The notes under the pieces: generated by a model
Told to the model about the DNA's origin: nothing
The model's database searches: none
The model's input: only the letters and a program-made list of their open reading frames with translations
Position numbers and translations under genes: made by a program
Shown: piece by piece, positions 11,958-11,969 of the stretch
How the letters are laid out: the number at the start of each line of letters is the position of its first letter
Position numbering within the stretch: position 1 is the stretch's first letter
Assembly: GCA_020724185.1 (NCBI GenBank)
Contig: DYHL01000063.1
Span: 1-11,969 of the forward strand
Source of the DNA: Candidatus Nitrosymbiomonas sp.
GTDB lineage: Bacteria > Sysuimicrobiota > Sysuimicrobiia > Sysuimicrobiales > Humicultoraceae
Reading direction: 5' to 3'
DNA length: 11,969 bases

Positions 11958-11969
11958 GGGGATCCCTCG

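Noticed and set aside
1..11969. CRISPR array, tRNA, rRNA or insertion sequence
   Set aside because: No regularly spaced repeats, tRNA-like cloverleaf, rRNA core sequence or transposase was recognised on reading.

Overview
The window is G+C-rich bacterial DNA (about two thirds G+C by eye) with dense gene packing and many 4-base ATGA stop/start overlaps. It carries the motor and platform genes of a type IV pilus (T4P) next to a patch of toxin-antitoxin (TA) genes, several of them broken. The sequence alone does not fix the phylum. Two PilB-type ATPases with MshEN domains, PilT, PilC, a MerR-type regulator and a c-di-GMP-I riboswitch fit an uncultivated, possibly thermophilic, Terrabacteria-like lineage (for example around Armatimonadota); that placement is a guess.

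Bases 1-2880 hold TA material. From left to right: the 3' part of an MntA-HepT-like gene that stops inside its HEPN domain (+); a minus-strand chain HEPN > MNT nucleotidyltransferase > AbrB-type antitoxin > RelE-like toxin with overlapping ends; a gene-poor stretch (1696-1901); a PIN-domain toxin gene broken by an internal deletion (+); and an apparently intact RHH antitoxin/MazF toxin pair (-). That pair has a near-consensus promoter placed so close to the start codon that the mRNA should be almost leaderless. The HepT fragment and the RelE gene run into each other at a palindrome and both lose their normal ends there, which looks like a recombination scar.

Bases 2907-9120 are one tight minus-strand operon, read right to left: a DnaB-like RecA-fold ATPase, a small MerR-type regulator, an 80-residue conserved small protein, PilB, PilT and PilC. 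Junctions are 4-base overlaps, a 14-base overlap, or gaps of 8-9 bases. PilB should power pilus extension, PilT retraction, and PilC is the inner-membrane platform. A replicative-helicase-like ATPase as the first gene of such an operon is unexpected.

Bases 9121-9330 are a divergent control region with two back-to-back promoter candidates and a convincing c-di-GMP-I (GEMM) riboswitch reading rightward. The riboswitch runs straight into the start codon of a second PilB-like ATPase (9324-11522, +) with an N-terminal TPR domain. The first PilB has two near-perfect MshEN c-di-GMP-binding motifs. The second has altered ones but sits behind a c-di-GMP-sensing RNA. The simplest reading is that extension is controlled by c-di-GMP twice, at the protein level for one motor and at the RNA level for the other. 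Last, 11526-11957 (-) encodes a GspH/FimT-like minor pseudopilin, converging on the second pilB with a 3-base gap.
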